From positions 79,501-143,500 of the forward strand of contig JACVTC010000013.1 in NCBI GenBank assembly GCA_016946835.1: 64,000 bases of DNA, in the 5' to 3' direction. The first letter of the stretch is position 1, and every line of letters begins with the position of its first letter. The DNA is from Neocallimastix lanati (nom. inval.). Its lineage: Eukaryota > Neocallimastigomycota > Neocallimastigomycetes > Neocallimastigales > Neocallimastigaceae. Below the pieces are notes generated by a model, which saw nothing but the letters and a program-made list of their open reading frames with translations, was not told the DNA's origin and made no database searches. Position numbers and translations under genes: made by a program. This document shows, piece after piece, positions 13,680 to 26,290 of this stretch.

Positions 13680-14030
13680 TTTTATTTATATATTTATTTA
13701 TTAGATAAACTATTTTTAATAAAGTTTATAATCGATAAAGAACGGCTTTTACTTTATGGAATGCATCACCTTTTACATCAGTATTATTAAAAAGAAGAAA
13801 AAAATTTTTTTTAATTATCTTTTAAATTTAAAATGAAAAATTTATTAAAGTTCTGATACAAACTAAAAATGAAGTAAATGAAATATTTAATAATTAAAAC
13901 TTTATATTTTAAAAAATCATTAAATATATATTTAATATCATATTATATTAAATTTATAGTATATCCAATGCACAATACAATATAAAATAAAAGGTATAGT
14001 ATATAAAATGTAAAATAAAAAATAATTAAA
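13680..14030 (-). repeat. Dispersed repeat G (copy)
   Basis: Closely matches 9950-10250 and 25960-26290, including TGGAATGCATCACCTTTTAC and the following AAATGAAGTAAATGAAATAT block. The minus-strand protein-like segment is present. No complete frame. Confidence 0.6.
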
Positions 14031-14114
14031 AATTATACTATAAAATATTCAAATAAAGATTTATTAAAAGATTTGAAAATAATTATCAATTATAATTATA
14101 AATATATATTAGGT

Positions 14115-14790
14115 TTATAAAAACTTTAAATATTATGAAAAAACTTTTTATTTTTCTTTAAAATTTCATTAGTCAACTGCTATATAGAATATATAAAAAT
14201 TATATGATCTATTCAAAATTTATTTTTTTTATTGCAGATTTCATATCTTTTTTTTTTATTTAAGTTTTTATATTAAAACTTAAGATTAATATTTCAATTA
14301 TATATGATTTTAATATTTTATATTTAAATATTAAATATATTGAATTAAATATATTTAATTTATTTTAATTATATATATATAATTTTTTTTTTTCTTTTTT
14401 TTTTTTTACTAAAGTTGTTAATTAAAGTGTATTTGTGTCATTAAAGTTAAATAATAATTTTCTTTAAATATTTTTATTTTTTTTTTTTTGAAAAAGAACA
14501 AATTAATAATAATTGATGCATATTTATGTTATAATCAATATATTTTTCTATTATTTATAATTATTTGATTATTTGAAATAATTAATTTAAATACCATAAA
14601 GAATAGATAATAAAGAAGTTAAATATTTCTTTTACGACGTAATGATATTTTTTTATATTAAAATATATTTAAATATAATATTACAAATTATTACCTATAT
14701 ATTTTATTATTATTATTTTTATATATTTTTTATGATAATTTCATATAAATATCTTAATTTTTCCCTTTTTTTTTTTTTATTAAATAAATT
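14115..14790 (+). promoter_or_regulatory. Shared 5' flank of the two GC-rich exon-like loci
   Basis: 14280-14790 matches 26740-27245 over about 500 bp, for example AAGTTGTTAATTAAAGTG, TATTTGTGTCATTAAAG, TTGATGCATATTTATG and TACCATAAAGAATAGATAAT. In both places it sits just upstream of GC-rich blocks. It may hold a promoter, but no motif proves this. The piece at about 14115-14255 is inverted in the other locus. An open frame at 14642-14836 lacks its start codon in the sister copy, so I do not call it a gene. Confidence 0.45.
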
Positions 14791-14930
14791 TATTATTTCT
14801 ATTTATAAAAAATATTATATTAAATATTTTAGTTAATTAATATAAAATAAAACTTCAAAAAAGCTTTATTTTATTTTAATTAAAAAAGTATAGAAATTAA
14901 AAAATATAAATAAAAGAATTTTAAATTGTT

Positions 14931-15010
14931 GTATCCCACCCGGCCAGCCCTCATCACCTCCGCCATCGTACAACCGGCCCTTCCGGAAGAAGCCTACCGG
15001 CCCTCCAAGC
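14931..15010 (-). other. GC-rich exon-like block H1 (inverted)
   Basis: An abrupt GC-rich island. On the minus strand it begins after an acceptor-like CACTAAT...T-run...ATATTTAG, then CTTGGAGGGCCGG, a CTTCCGGAAG palindrome and TGATGAGGGCTGG. It is the inverted sister of H3 (15564-15645), and the flanking AT sequence is inverted too. No clear donor follows it. Confidence 0.5.
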
Positions 15011-15262
15011 TAAATATTAAAAAAAAAAAAAATTAGTGAATTATATTAATTTAAAATAATATTAACATTAATTAATAAAAATTATATTAATTTTTACATA
15101 TTAATTTCATTAATTATTTTTTTATTTTAATTATAGGAAGGTCTAGAGGTATTTATTATATCATAATTTTTTTATTTTTTTATTTTAATTTTACTTATTT
15201 ACCTTTATATTTATATTATTTTAAATTAATATAATTAATTAATTTTTTCTTTTAATATTAAG

Positions 15263-15320
15263 CTTGGAGGGCCGGTTGTACGAAAGCGGAGGTGATGAGG
15301 GCTGGTCGGGAGGGATACAA
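15263..15320 (+). other. GC-rich exon-like block H2
   Basis: Starts with CTTGGAGGGCCGG after a T-rich tract ending in AAG and runs through GGTGATGAGGGCTGGTCGGG. It lacks the ~22-bp hairpin segment found in H1 and H3; the missing piece is bounded by short GGGCCG direct repeats. The GAGGGCTGGTCGG word is shared with the 27-37 kb array core. Confidence 0.5.
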
Positions 15321-15329
15321 TAATTTAAA

Positions 15330-15510
15330 AATCTTTTATTTATATTTTTTAATTTCTATATTTTTTTTATTTTATATTTATATTTTTTTTATTTTATATT
15401 TATATTTTTATTATTTTATATTTATATTTTTTTTTATTTTATATTTATATTTTTTTTTATTTTATATTTATATTTTTATTATTTTATATTTATATTTTTT
15501 TTAATTAATA
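15330..15510 (+). repeat. T-rich tandem repeat (~24-bp period)
   Basis: Repeated TTTTATATTTATATTTTT units between H2 and H3, with a shorter run at 15670-15760. Open frames across it (Phe/Tyr/Ile only) are simple-sequence artefacts. Confidence 0.8.
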
Positions 15511-15563
15511 TTAATATTATTTTAAATTAATATAATTTACTAATTTTTTTTTTTAATATTTAG

Positions 15564-15645
15564 CTTGGAGGGCCGGAAGGCTTCTTCCGGAAGGGCCGAT
15601 GGTACGATGTCGGAAGTGATGAGGGAGGGCCATGAGGGATACACC
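15564..15645 (+). other. GC-rich exon-like block H3 with hairpin
   Basis: Preceded by TTTACTAAT, a T run and ATATTTAG, a good branch-site/acceptor look-alike. It contains a perfect hairpin CCGGAAG-GCTT-CTTCCGG at 15573-15590. Read from the acceptor it is open well into the following T-rich sequence. It could be an exon, a structured RNA or a mobile GC cluster. Confidence 0.5.
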
Positions 15646-15989
15646 AATTTAAATTTCTTTTATTTATATTTTTTAATTTCTATATTTTTTTTATTTTATA
15701 TTTATATTTTTATTATTTTATATTTATATTTATTTTATATTTATATTATTTTTATTTATATTTGCTTCTTTTTTTTTATGTATATATTTTATGTATTTTT
15801 AATATTTAAATCTATAATTTTTAACTATTTTTTATTATTAAATATATAGAAATTATTAAAACAAAGTAATAAACTATTAAAACATTTAAAATAATTGTAA
15901 TTAAAATTTAAAAAAAAAATATTAAATAAAATTAATAAAACCAAAATATATTTTGTATAATTAATTGTTTATATCGTTATTTATTGAGT

Positions 15990-16870
15990 GTTTTATAAAT
16001 AATTTTTAATTTCTAAAAAATAAAATTATTTATTCATGAATCTTATAATTATCTTCATAAAATTGATAAATATAATTAATAATATAATTTTATTAAAGCT
16101 TATAATCAATATTATTATATTTATTAATATTGAATAAAATAAATATTTTTTAAATATTTATTTTAAAATTTGTTAATCTTTAATATAATAAATGTTATTA
16201 GCAAATATCATTATTACTATCTTTTATTAATCTTTTATTATTATAAAATATAAAAAAAAATTTTATTATTATATATAATAAATTAAATTTATAATATTAA
16301 AGAAATAATTATACACATAAAATAATTCGAATAAAGTTTTATATTACAAAAAAAATTAATAAAAATAAAAGAAAATATATTTTTAAAATATATAATTTTA
16401 ATTGAAAAAAAAAAAATAAATGTTTAAATATAAAATCTTCATTAATAATGTTTAAATAAGTAGCGACTTTAAAAATTTACATTTAGTTCAATCCATTTCT
16501 GATCTTAATAAAATTCTTAATTATTATAACAAATTAAAAAATATCAAAAATTGGAGAGGATTGGCACCTATTCTCTAGACACCCTAACCTTCCCTTCAGA
16601 TTATAATAAAAAAAAATATTTTTTTATGTAAATTAATTACAATTATTTTATTAATAATTAATATTGTTGAGATAATAACTGAATTCCAATTTAATTCAAT
16701 TTAAATTTCAATAATTCAGTTATTTGAATTTAAATATTAATAAATAAAAATATATTATAAATATTATTAAATTAACTTTATTAAAATATTTAGGAAAAAA
16801 TAGTCTTAGGCCAACTAATTAACTAAATATTATTAACCTATTGAAATTGAAATCAATCTTGGCTTTAAAA
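15990..16870 (+). repeat. Dispersed repeat E with an exon-like segment
   Basis: About 880 bp, closely repeated in the same orientation at 54205-55080. The part at 16490-16610 is of higher complexity; its sister at 54689-54815 reads SDLNKIYNCYNKLKKCQKL followed by ERIGAYVLEADTLIFPSDYN. That looks like a coding exon that has decayed here. I cannot name the family. A leucine-rich-repeat protein is one guess, but no LRR consensus is visible. Confidence 0.5.
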
Positions 16871-17127
16871 AATTTTACATAAATTTTCATTTCAGAATGT
16901 GGCTTATATTATTTTTTATAAATTTTTATTTATAAATATAATATTTAAAACCTTAAAATAAAATGGCACATATAATTTCTTTGAAAAAATATTTATTAAA
17001 AATATAAAAAATGTAATATATTTCAAAAAAATTGATGATTTACAAATAAATTTAATTCGCCATATTCTGAAAATTTTTATATATTTATTAATTTATTCAT
17101 TTATTTATTTAATAATAATATTTAATC

Positions 17128-17164
<37 letters not shown>

Positions 17165-17629
17165 TTTATTTTTTTATTTTTTTATGAAATTATTATAAAA
17201 TAAAATATTTATTTAATTATTATTTAATTATTTATATATTTAAAAAAATATATGTATAATACGCCATCTTAAAAAAATGTGGCTTATATATATTCACGAG
17301 CGGTTCCGGAAATGCGCTATTCCCTAAATTAATTTTTATATTAATTTATTATCAAAATCTTTACATATTATAATTTATAATTAGTAATTATGTTAGAATA
17401 TGTGAATATGTGAAATATATGAAATAAGTGTCAAATGTATTTAAAATTTATTTAAACGTATTGTATCAAATTAAATGTATAAGCCACATATTATTCATAT
17501 AAATACATGTAAGCTCAAGAATTCTAGAATTATACATTGAGTAATTCTTGAGTAATTCTTAAGTATAAACATAAAGTTTAAACATAATATTTGTAACGTA
17601 TAAATAAAATGATTTTATTATTAATAAAT
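16871..17629. other. AT-rich sequence with ATGTGGCTTATA-type repeat words
   Basis: Contains a T run at 17131-17162 and scattered fragments of dispersed repeats, such as AATGTGGCTTATA at 16898 and 17277 and GAGCGGTTCCGGAAATGCGC at 17298. No gene is seen. Confidence 0.5.
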
Positions 17630-18010
17630 AGCATTCATTTTATAAATATATATATATATATATTTTAAATAAAGAATACTTTATTATAGTTTACTCTAAT
17701 TAAATAATAAAAATTCATATTTATTTTTTTTAAATTTCTAAAAAAATTTTTTGATAACAAAATATTCAGTATACTAACCCATAATATATTAGCATTAGGG
17801 GTAGTGCTTTTCGGAATGTGACTTATATTACTTATAAATTAAGCCATACATTTTTAAGATATATAAAAATTATATATAAAATTAAGAATATTTATTATTT
17901 ATTTAATTATTAAAAAACAAACAACATACGAAAATATGTCACATTGCCCTAGATTTATAGCATTAATAATATTTCTAATCCTTTATTTATAAATATTTAT
18001 TAAAATATTG
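17630..18010 (-). repeat. Dispersed MITE-like repeat C (inverted copy)
   Basis: Reverse complement of 13290-13640, including CTAACCCATAATATATTAGC and the TGTCACATTGCCCTAGATTT end. Confidence 0.6.
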
Positions 18011-18199
18011 TATTAAATTAAATGTATAAGCCATATTTATTCATATAATACGTACAAATTTTAATTCTTAACTAACTTTTTATCATGAAACATATTAATA
18101 AAGTTGATATAATTATAAAACCCAATGAACTAACCTGTTAATAATAATAAAAGTTAAATAATATGATTAATATTAAATATTAATCATTAAATATCACAT

Positions 18200-18960
18200 A
18201 TATTTTATAATTATTAAATAATAAATATTGGGATGATATTGTTAATTTAAATGGTAACTCAAAATTTACAATTTCTCATTCATTAAGAAGTGGTTATAGA
18301 GGAAGAATTCCGCAGCAATTATATATACAATACAGACTATCTCAATTTTCAGCAATAATCCCTAACAATAATCACTATCACAACATTCACACCCAATTTG
18401 TCAACAAGGCTTCACAATTCAATTTGGAAATTATAATATAATGTTGCAATGATTAATTAATTACCTATGAATTAAAACTATATTCTTTATTAAATGAATA
18501 ATAATCAAAGGCACCAATAGTCATCACAATCACAACAATTATAAGATTAAAATCATACAAATAGTTAACTACAAATTAATAATTAACAAAATTTCTTAGA
18601 ACTATATGAAGAAAAGAGAAATAAAATGAAGAAGCCTATTTTCATCAATAAAAAAAATCATTCATAAGAAACATATATCACTTTATTTTCCTAATAAATC
18701 TACAAACAATAAATGATAAACAACCATTAGTGGGTGAATTTAGAGATACTGATTTTCAAACATTAATATATATTCTTTACTTCATACAACCAATGTTATG
18801 TAATCTAATTTTGCAAAATCAAGAAATGCAATTAAATTATAAATTTTTACAAATTCAAATTCAAAATTCCCAATTCTATTATTAATTTAAGTTCAAATCA
18901 TTCACAAAAATTCATTAAAAATTTAAATAAAAAAAAATGTTTAATTATTTATAGGACTTT
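18200..18960 (+). pseudogene. Decayed multi-copy coding repeat (copy 2)
   Basis: Plus-strand copy of the repeat at 24080-25540. It keeps GRIPQQLYIQYRLSQFSAII near 18300 and, near 18720, LVGEFRDTDFQTLIYILYF, with a C-terminal LQIQIQNSQFYY. Only the 3' part of the longer copies is present. It is broken; family unknown. Confidence 0.5.
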
Positions 18961-19369
18961 TATTATAAAAATATTATTACAAATATAAATATTAGAACTA
19001 TTAAAATTATTGATTATATTAGATTAATAATAATGTAAAAAGTCATTTTTAATATTATTATTAAGAATCTAGAAAAAAAAAATAATAAATTTTAAATGAA
19101 AAATAAAGAGTTAATAAAATTAAAATTTTCTAATATAATTTTCATATTTTATTTTAATAATACAAACGAATTATTTATTAATATACATAAATATTTAAAT
19201 TAGTTTCATAATAAATACTATTAATAAAAAAAAATATTCAATAAAATTATTTTTATTTTCAATTGAAGTTTAAAAATAATATTTATAACATATAAAAAAA
19301 TAATTATATTATTAGTAAAAAGCATTCGTTTTTTTAAAAAAGTATATATATATATATATATTAAATAAA

Positions 19370-19860
19370 GTATACTTTATTTATAGTTCACTCTAATTAA
19401 ATAATAATAATTCATATTTATTATTTTTTTTAAACTTGTAAAATATTTTATTTTTATAACAAAATATTCAATATACTAACCAACACTATATATTAACATT
19501 AGGGGATCGTGCCATTCGAAATAGTGAATTTTGTAATATGGCTTATAATAATTTCATAAATAGTCATACAATTATATGATATTTTATACAATCATAAATT
19601 TATAAACAAAAATATATTTTTTAATTAAATATTATTAAATAATTATTTCAATAAAAAAGAATTATAAAAATTATTTTTTATAATTGAATATTAATAAATT
19701 ATATATAAAAATAAGAATATTTATTATTTATTTAATTATTACTTATTTAATTATTTTTTATTTAATTATAAGAAAACAAGAAACATACGAAAACACGTCA
19801 CATTGCCCTGGATTCTTAGCATTAATAATAGTTCTAATCCTTTATTTATTATAATAGTAA
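19370..19860 (-). repeat. Dispersed MITE-like repeat C (long variant, inverted)
   Basis: Inverted relative of 51350-51845: the CACTCTAATTAAATAATAAT end, AGGGGATCGTGCCATTCGAA, and the CACGTCACATTGCCCTGGAT end. Confidence 0.6.
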
Positions 19861-19937
19861 AATTTATTTAATAAAAAAAATAAAAAAAAAAATAAAAAAA
19901 AGAAAAATAAAAAAAAAAATAAAAAAAAAAAAAAAAA

Positions 19938-20942
19938 GAGAGGAAATTTGCTCTCTTTAGTAAAATTTCATAAAATTTAAAATATAAAAAAAATTTTTTT
20001 TAATGTCTCTCTTTGATAAAAAAAATTTCAAAATTTTTTAAAATTATTACGTAATTAATAAAAAAAAATTTAATTTTTATTATTAGATGTTAATATAAAA
20101 AATTAAATGGAATCATAAAATTTAGATTCATAAAAATTTATCTTTTTTTTTTTTTTTATTTTTTTTTTAAATCATTTTTATTATTTTAATTATTAAAGTA
20201 TAAATAAAATATTATTATTAAATATATATATAAATATTATATATATATAAAATACTTATTATATTATATATATTAAATATTAAATAGATAAAGCGGAGAT
20301 AAAAACTGTATATATATAATTACTATAAATAATAATTATTATATTAATACATGAAAATAAACATAAAATAAAAAATAGATAAAGTTATGATAACCATTAA
20401 AACTTTATAAGTTAGAAACAAACTATTAGTAAAATAATATTAAATAGAAAGAAAAACTAATAGAAAAAATTCAATTTTAAATAAGTCAAATATTCTTTTT
20501 ACAGTAAAAAAAAATAAGTCTTCATTATTTAAATATATAAATAGTTAAATAATATATATATAATAATATTCATAACAAACTATCTAATATTTAACATAAT
20601 AATAATATTTATAATTCTTTTATAATAATGAATAATGGACAATAAATTATTATATTTTAATATTCTATAATTAAATATTAAATGTAGAATACATACATTA
20701 CTTTAAATCTTATTTTTATTAAAATATTAATATATCTATATATGATTTATATTTATAATAATTAATATTATTATTATTATTTTTATGAAAAATAAATAAA
20801 TATAATATTTAAAAATTAATAAAAATAGTCATTTTAAGTTTTATTATATATATTTCCTTTTTTCTTTTCTATTATTATTATCATTATTATATTATAATCT
20901 ATTTATTAATTAATAATATATGCATTATTATATTAAATAGTA

Positions 20943-20984
<42 letters not shown>

Positions 20985-23026
20985 TTTCTATTAGTAAATA
21001 AAATTTTCTGATAATAATTATTATAATATTTATGAATGACTAAACTTCCAATTATAGCAATTAAAATTAAAACCCACTTTAAAACAAAAATTTTATTATT
21101 TAATTTAAGTTGTGGTTTGAGTTAAGACATCACTCTTAATAAAACTTTCTATTATATATTATTAATATTATTTATATTATTATTATAAATTATTATAATA
21201 TAAAATTTATTCTATGCATTATTATTAAATAAATAGAATGAAAGACTTTCCATAAAAAGTATTTTAAATATTGAACAAAATAGAAATTAAATATAAAAAA
21301 ATTTTTTTTCTTATAATTAAAATGCACTCTTTTGTAATAATAAAATAGAAGAATGGAATATTAAACTTTATATAATTAAAAAATAAACTATTGCTATTAT
21401 TATATATAATTAATTATATTATTAATTATATAATAAACTATTATATAATAATTTTATATAATTAATTATATAATAATAGTAATATATTAGTTATTATATT
21501 TTATTTAAAATGAATTTTAATTTTATTCTTTCTTTCTTCTGTTTTATTGTGTCATCATTTACAAAAGAGTGCATTTTAATTAAAAGAAAAAAATTTTTTT
21601 TTATATTTAATTTCTAATTTGTTCAATATTTAAAATACTTTTTATGGAAAGTCTTTCATTCTATTTATACAATAATAATGCATAGAATAAAATTTATATT
21701 ATAATAAGTTGTAATACTAGATAATAATATTAATAATAATAGTAATAATATTTATAATATTAATAATATAATTATATTATTATTTATAGTATTAACAATA
21801 TGTAATAGAAAGTTTTATTAAAAGTGATGTCATAACTCAAACTACATAATTATTATTTATTTATTTATTTATATATATTAATATTATAGTATAAATAAGA
21901 TTTAAAGCATTATATTAATATAATATATAGTAAAAATAAAATTAAAATGTATGTATTCTACATTTAATATTTAATTATAGAATATTAAAAAAAAGTATAA
22001 TATTTTATTGTCCATTATTCATTATTATAAAAGAATTATAAATATAATTATTATGTTAAATATTATTTAGTTTGTTTTAAATATTATTATATAATTATTG
22101 TTTAACTATTTATATATTTAAATAATGAAGACTTATTTTTTTTAACTGTAAAAAGAATATTTGACTTATTTAAAATTGAATTTTTTCTATTTGTTTTTCG
22201 TTCTATTTAATATTATTTTATTAATAGTTTGTTTCTAACTTATAAAGTTTTAATTTTATTTAAATATAAATTTATGGTTATCATTACTTTATCTATTTAA
22301 ATTTTATGTTTATTTTCATGTATTAATATAATAATTATTTATAGTAATTATATATGTACAGTTTTTATCTCCGCTTTATCTATTTAATATTTATTATATA
22401 TAATATAATAAGTATTTTATATATATATAAAATATATATTTTTATATTTAATCATAATATTTTATTAGTACTTTAGTAATTAAAATAATAAAAAGGATTT
22501 AAAAAAAAAAAATAGATTTTATGCTTTAAATCAAGCATAAAATTTTTTTAAATATCATTAATACATATAATAATTATTAATTTTAATTATAATAATTAAA
22601 TAAAAGAAAAAATATAGTATATATTAATATATATTATAATTTAATTTAATTAATTAAGTAGATGTAATTAAGGTAAAAAAAAAAAAATAAAGTTACCTTA
22701 ATTACAATTAATTAATTATTATAAAGTTAATTTTAATGGATAGATTAAATTTTAACTTTTTTCATGTAAAATTAGGCAAATAAATTACCAAAAAAAAAAA
22801 AGATTAAATCTTTAATAACTTTAATTTTATGATTTCATTTAATTTTTTGTGTAACATCATAATTATATTAATTTTTTTTTTATTTCAAATTTTAAAAATT
22901 TTAAAAATTTATTACGTAATTATTTTAAAAAATTTTTAAATTTTTATATCAAAGAGAGACATTAAAAAAAAATTTTTTATATTTTAAATTTTATGAAATT
23001 TACTAAAGAGAGCAAATTTCCTCTCT
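19938..23026. mobile_element. Complete foldback element, ~3.1 kb, with ~1.5-kb inverted arms
   Basis: The minus-oriented arm (19938 to about 21450) and the plus-oriented arm (about 21530 to 23026) carry the same landmarks in mirror order. The terminal GAGAG...CTCTC blocks face outward at both ends and the centre is AT-rich. There is no transposase inside, so it is non-autonomous. Related arms flank the Mutator-like transposase fragment at 37.5-42 kb, so a link to that superfamily is plausible but inferred. The two arms differ at many sites, so it is not recent. Confidence 0.65.
22663..22706. repeat. 14-bp-stem hairpin inside the foldback arm
   Basis: TGTAATTAAGGTAA at 22663-22676 pairs with TTACCTTAATTACA at 22693-22706 across an A-rich loop. 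Further AATTAATTAA-type pairing lies outside it. Confidence 0.7.
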
Positions 23027-23554
23027 TTTTTTTTTTCTTTTTTTTTTTTTTATTTTTATTAATAAATATATTTTACTATTATAATAATTAATATAATTTA
23101 ATACATTATATATATTTAACGTAATAAAAATAATAAAAATAAAAAAGAAAAGTATTAATAATTAATAATATTTGGAACTTTAATTAAGAACTAATTTGCG
23201 TATATATGGTTTATGTAAATTTTATTAATATATACTTTTATCGATATTTTATTATTAATTTTTTTTTATTATTTTTTTATTTATGAATTTTTTTTATTAT
23301 TTATTATTTAATAATTGTAAAATATATGTGATATTTAATAATTAATATTTAATATCTATGATATTATTTATATTTTATTATTATTAACAGGTCAGTTAAT
23401 TGGGTTTTATAATTATGTCAACTTTATTAATATGTTTTATGATAAAAGGTACTATAGAATTACAAAGGTATAAATCTATATAAAATTTATACCTATTTAT
23501 ATGAATAAATGTGGCTTATATATTTAATTTAATACAATATTTTTATAAATATTT
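23027..23554. other. AT-rich repeat flank
   Basis: Matches 50545-50940 closely, including TTTGGAACTTTAATTA, TTTGCGTATATATGGTTTATG and AACAGGTCAGTTAATTGGG. It is the uninterrupted version of the site that carries an insertion at 50.9 kb. Confidence 0.6.
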
Positions 23555-23965
23555 ATAAATAAAGGATTAGAAATATTATTAATGCTAATAATCTAGGGCA
23601 ATGCGACGCGTTTTTGTATGTTGCTTGTTTTTTATAATTAAATAAATAATAATTAAATAAATAATAAATATTTTTATTTTTATATATAATTTATTAATAT
23701 TCAATTATAAAAAATAATTTTTTTAATTCTTTATTATTGAAATAATTATTTAATAATATTTAATTAAAAATATATATTTTTGTTTATAAATTTATGATTG
23801 TATAAAATATTTTATAATTGTATGACTTTATTTTAAAATTATTACAATCTACATTGCAAAATTCATTATTTTGAATATTTTGTTATAAAAATAAAATATT
23901 TTACAAATTTAAAAAAAATAATAAAAATGAATTATTATTATTTAATTAGAGTGAAATATAATAAA
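23555..23965 (+). repeat. Dispersed MITE-like repeat C (copy)
   Basis: Begins with AAAGGATTAGAAATATTATTAATGC and GGGCAATGCGACGCGTTTTT and ends near TTAGAGTGAAATATAA. Long variant like 51350-51845. Confidence 0.6.
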
Positions 23966-24079
23966 AAAATGACATTTTACATTATTATTAATCTAATAAA
24001 ATCAATAATTTTAATAGCTCTAATATTCATATTTATAATAATATTTTTATAATAAAAGTCCTAGACATAATTAAACATT

Positions 24080-25540
24080 TTTTTTTATTTAAATTTTTAA
24101 TGAATTTTTGTGAATGATTTGAACTTAAATTAATAATAGAATTGGGAATTTTGAATTTGAATTTGTAAAAATTTATAATTTGATTGCATTTCTTGATTTT
24201 ACAAAATTAGATTATATAACATTGGTTGTATGAAATAAAGAATATATATTAATGTTTGAAAATCAGTATCTCTAAATTCACCCACTAATGGTTGTTTATC
24301 ATTTATTATTTGTAGATTTATTAGGAACATAAAATGATATATGTTTCTTATGAATGATTTTTTTTATTGATGAAAATTAGGCTTCTTCATTTTATTTCTC
24401 TTTTCTTCATTTAGCTCTAAGAAATTTTGTTAATTATTAATTTGTAGTTAACTATTTGTATGATTTTAATCTTATAATTGTTGTGATTGTGATGACTATT
24501 GGTGCCTTTGATTATTATTCATTTAATAAAGAATATAGTTTTAATTCATAGGTAATTAATTAATCATTGCAACATTATAATTATAATTTCCAAATTGAAT
24601 TGTGAAACCTTGTTGACAAATTGGGTGTGAATGTTGTGATAGTGATTATTGTTAGGGATTATTGCTGAAAATTGAGATAGTCTGTATTGTATATATAATT
24701 GCTGCGGAATTCTTCCTCTATAACTATTTCTTAATGAATGAAGAATTTTAAATTTTAAGTCACTATTTAAATTAACAATATCATCCCAATATTGAATAAT
24801 AGAGTAATAATTAATATATTTAAGTGTTTCAATAATCACTAATAATTTTTAGTAATTATTAATTACAAATGTATCCATGTAGATATATAATAAACTTGGT
24901 GATGTAGATATATTCTATTAAATTTCAATTTTTTTGACATTTATGCATTTGCCAAAGGAGTTAATTTGAATTTCAATGGATTTGATTATATATTTGCCTC
25001 TTTTTAAAGGGAAGTTAGGAACTGGAGAAGCACTCCAAGAAAAAAGGTACTACAATATTATAAGCAATAATTTATTTGTAAGAAAGCCAACATAGAACCC
25101 TCAGTAACATCATCAAACCAGGATTATTTCTGCCTATGCGAAAGAATACGGAAGTGTTGTGATTATCTTAACATTTATATGGTCTTGAAGGTGAGCCGAA
25201 AATAAGGACAGTAAACATAGAAATTAAAAAAAAAAAAAGGATTGAGTTTTATTCAATTTAAAAAAGAATGTTAAAACTTATTCAAATTGTAAATTACAAT
25301 TAATTACCTATGGCCATTCTGTATTTCTTTTTATTGAAAATTCTTTAGTTTTATTAAAAATTCTTAAATGGAATAAAATATTTTTGATATTATAAAAGAA
25401 ATAATATTTGAAATGTTAAAGATTTTAAAATATCAATTACATATCTTTATTGATATAAAAAATATCTATTTGTAAATTTTGTTAAACTTTATATAAATAA
25501 ACAAATTCCACATCACCTTTTTCCTTAATATTTAAGTTTT
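24080..25540 (-). pseudogene. Decayed multi-copy coding repeat (copy 3)
   Basis: The best-preserved long copy. A 91-codon open stretch (24564-24839) includes YSIIQYWDDIVNLNSDLKFK and GRIPQQLYIQYRLSQFSAII and a His/Asn/Gln-rich tail. Upstream on the minus strand lie further conserved pieces (about 24940-25200 and 25310-25530) shared with copy 1. It is broken in several places. The multi-piece structure could be exons of a host gene family or an element ORF; I do not recognise it. Confidence 0.5.
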
Positions 25541-25959
25541 ATTTAATTATTTAATTCACTCTATTTAATTCATTCAAAGATGTTATGCTTATATTAATAT
25601 TATTATTATTATTAATTATTAATATTTATTATTTATTATTATTAATATTTATTACTATTATTAATAATTATTAAAATTCATTACTTTTTTCTATTATTAT
25701 GGAAATTATTATTATTAATTATATATATTTATTATTTATTTATTAATAATAATTTTATTATTTATGTATATTAGAATTAATACTATTATTGTTATTTTTC
25801 CATTTTATATTTGTAATATTATTTTTTAAATATATATAATATATTTATCCTAATATTATATATATTATACTTATATAACCTATAATTTATAAATAAATGT
25901 ATAATTAATTAAAATTATATATCATTTAATAATAATAACATTTACAATTATATTTATAG
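25541..25959. other. AT-rich intergenic sequence
   Basis: TTA/ATT simple repeats; corresponds in position to 9110-9530 beside copy 1. Confidence 0.55.
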
Positions 25960-26290
25960 ATATATTTATTACATAAAGTATTTTCAATAAAGTTTATAAT
26001 TGATAAAGAGTAGCCTTTACTGTATGGAATGCGTCATCTTTTACATCAGTATTATTAAAAAAATTTTTTTTTAATTATCTTTTAAATTTAAAATGAAAAA
26101 TTTATTAAAGTTTTGATACAAACTAAAAATGAAGTAAATGAAATATTTAATCATTAAAACTTTATATATTAAGCATCATTTTATATACAATTTATAGGAT
26201 ATAAAATATAAATTTTACTTTATATAATATAAAGTGTTGTATATAAAATATAAACTATAGTATATAATATAAAAAATAATTATAATTAAT
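25960..26290 (-). repeat. Dispersed repeat G (copy)
   Basis: Near-identical to 9950-10250 over the block with GAGTAGCCTTTACTGTATGG and TTATATACAATTTATAGGAT. The minus-strand protein-like segment is kept. Confidence 0.65.

Noticed and set aside
14642-14836. 64-residue hydrophobic open frame, possible signal or membrane protein
   Set aside because: It consists of AT-rich simple sequence, and the sister locus at 27.1 kb lacks the start codon and has an early stop.
15292-15849. Phe/Tyr/Ile-rich open frames after blocks H2 and H3
   Set aside because: The C-terminal parts are T-rich tandem repeats. Only the GC-rich starts are of interest and are listed as exon-like blocks.
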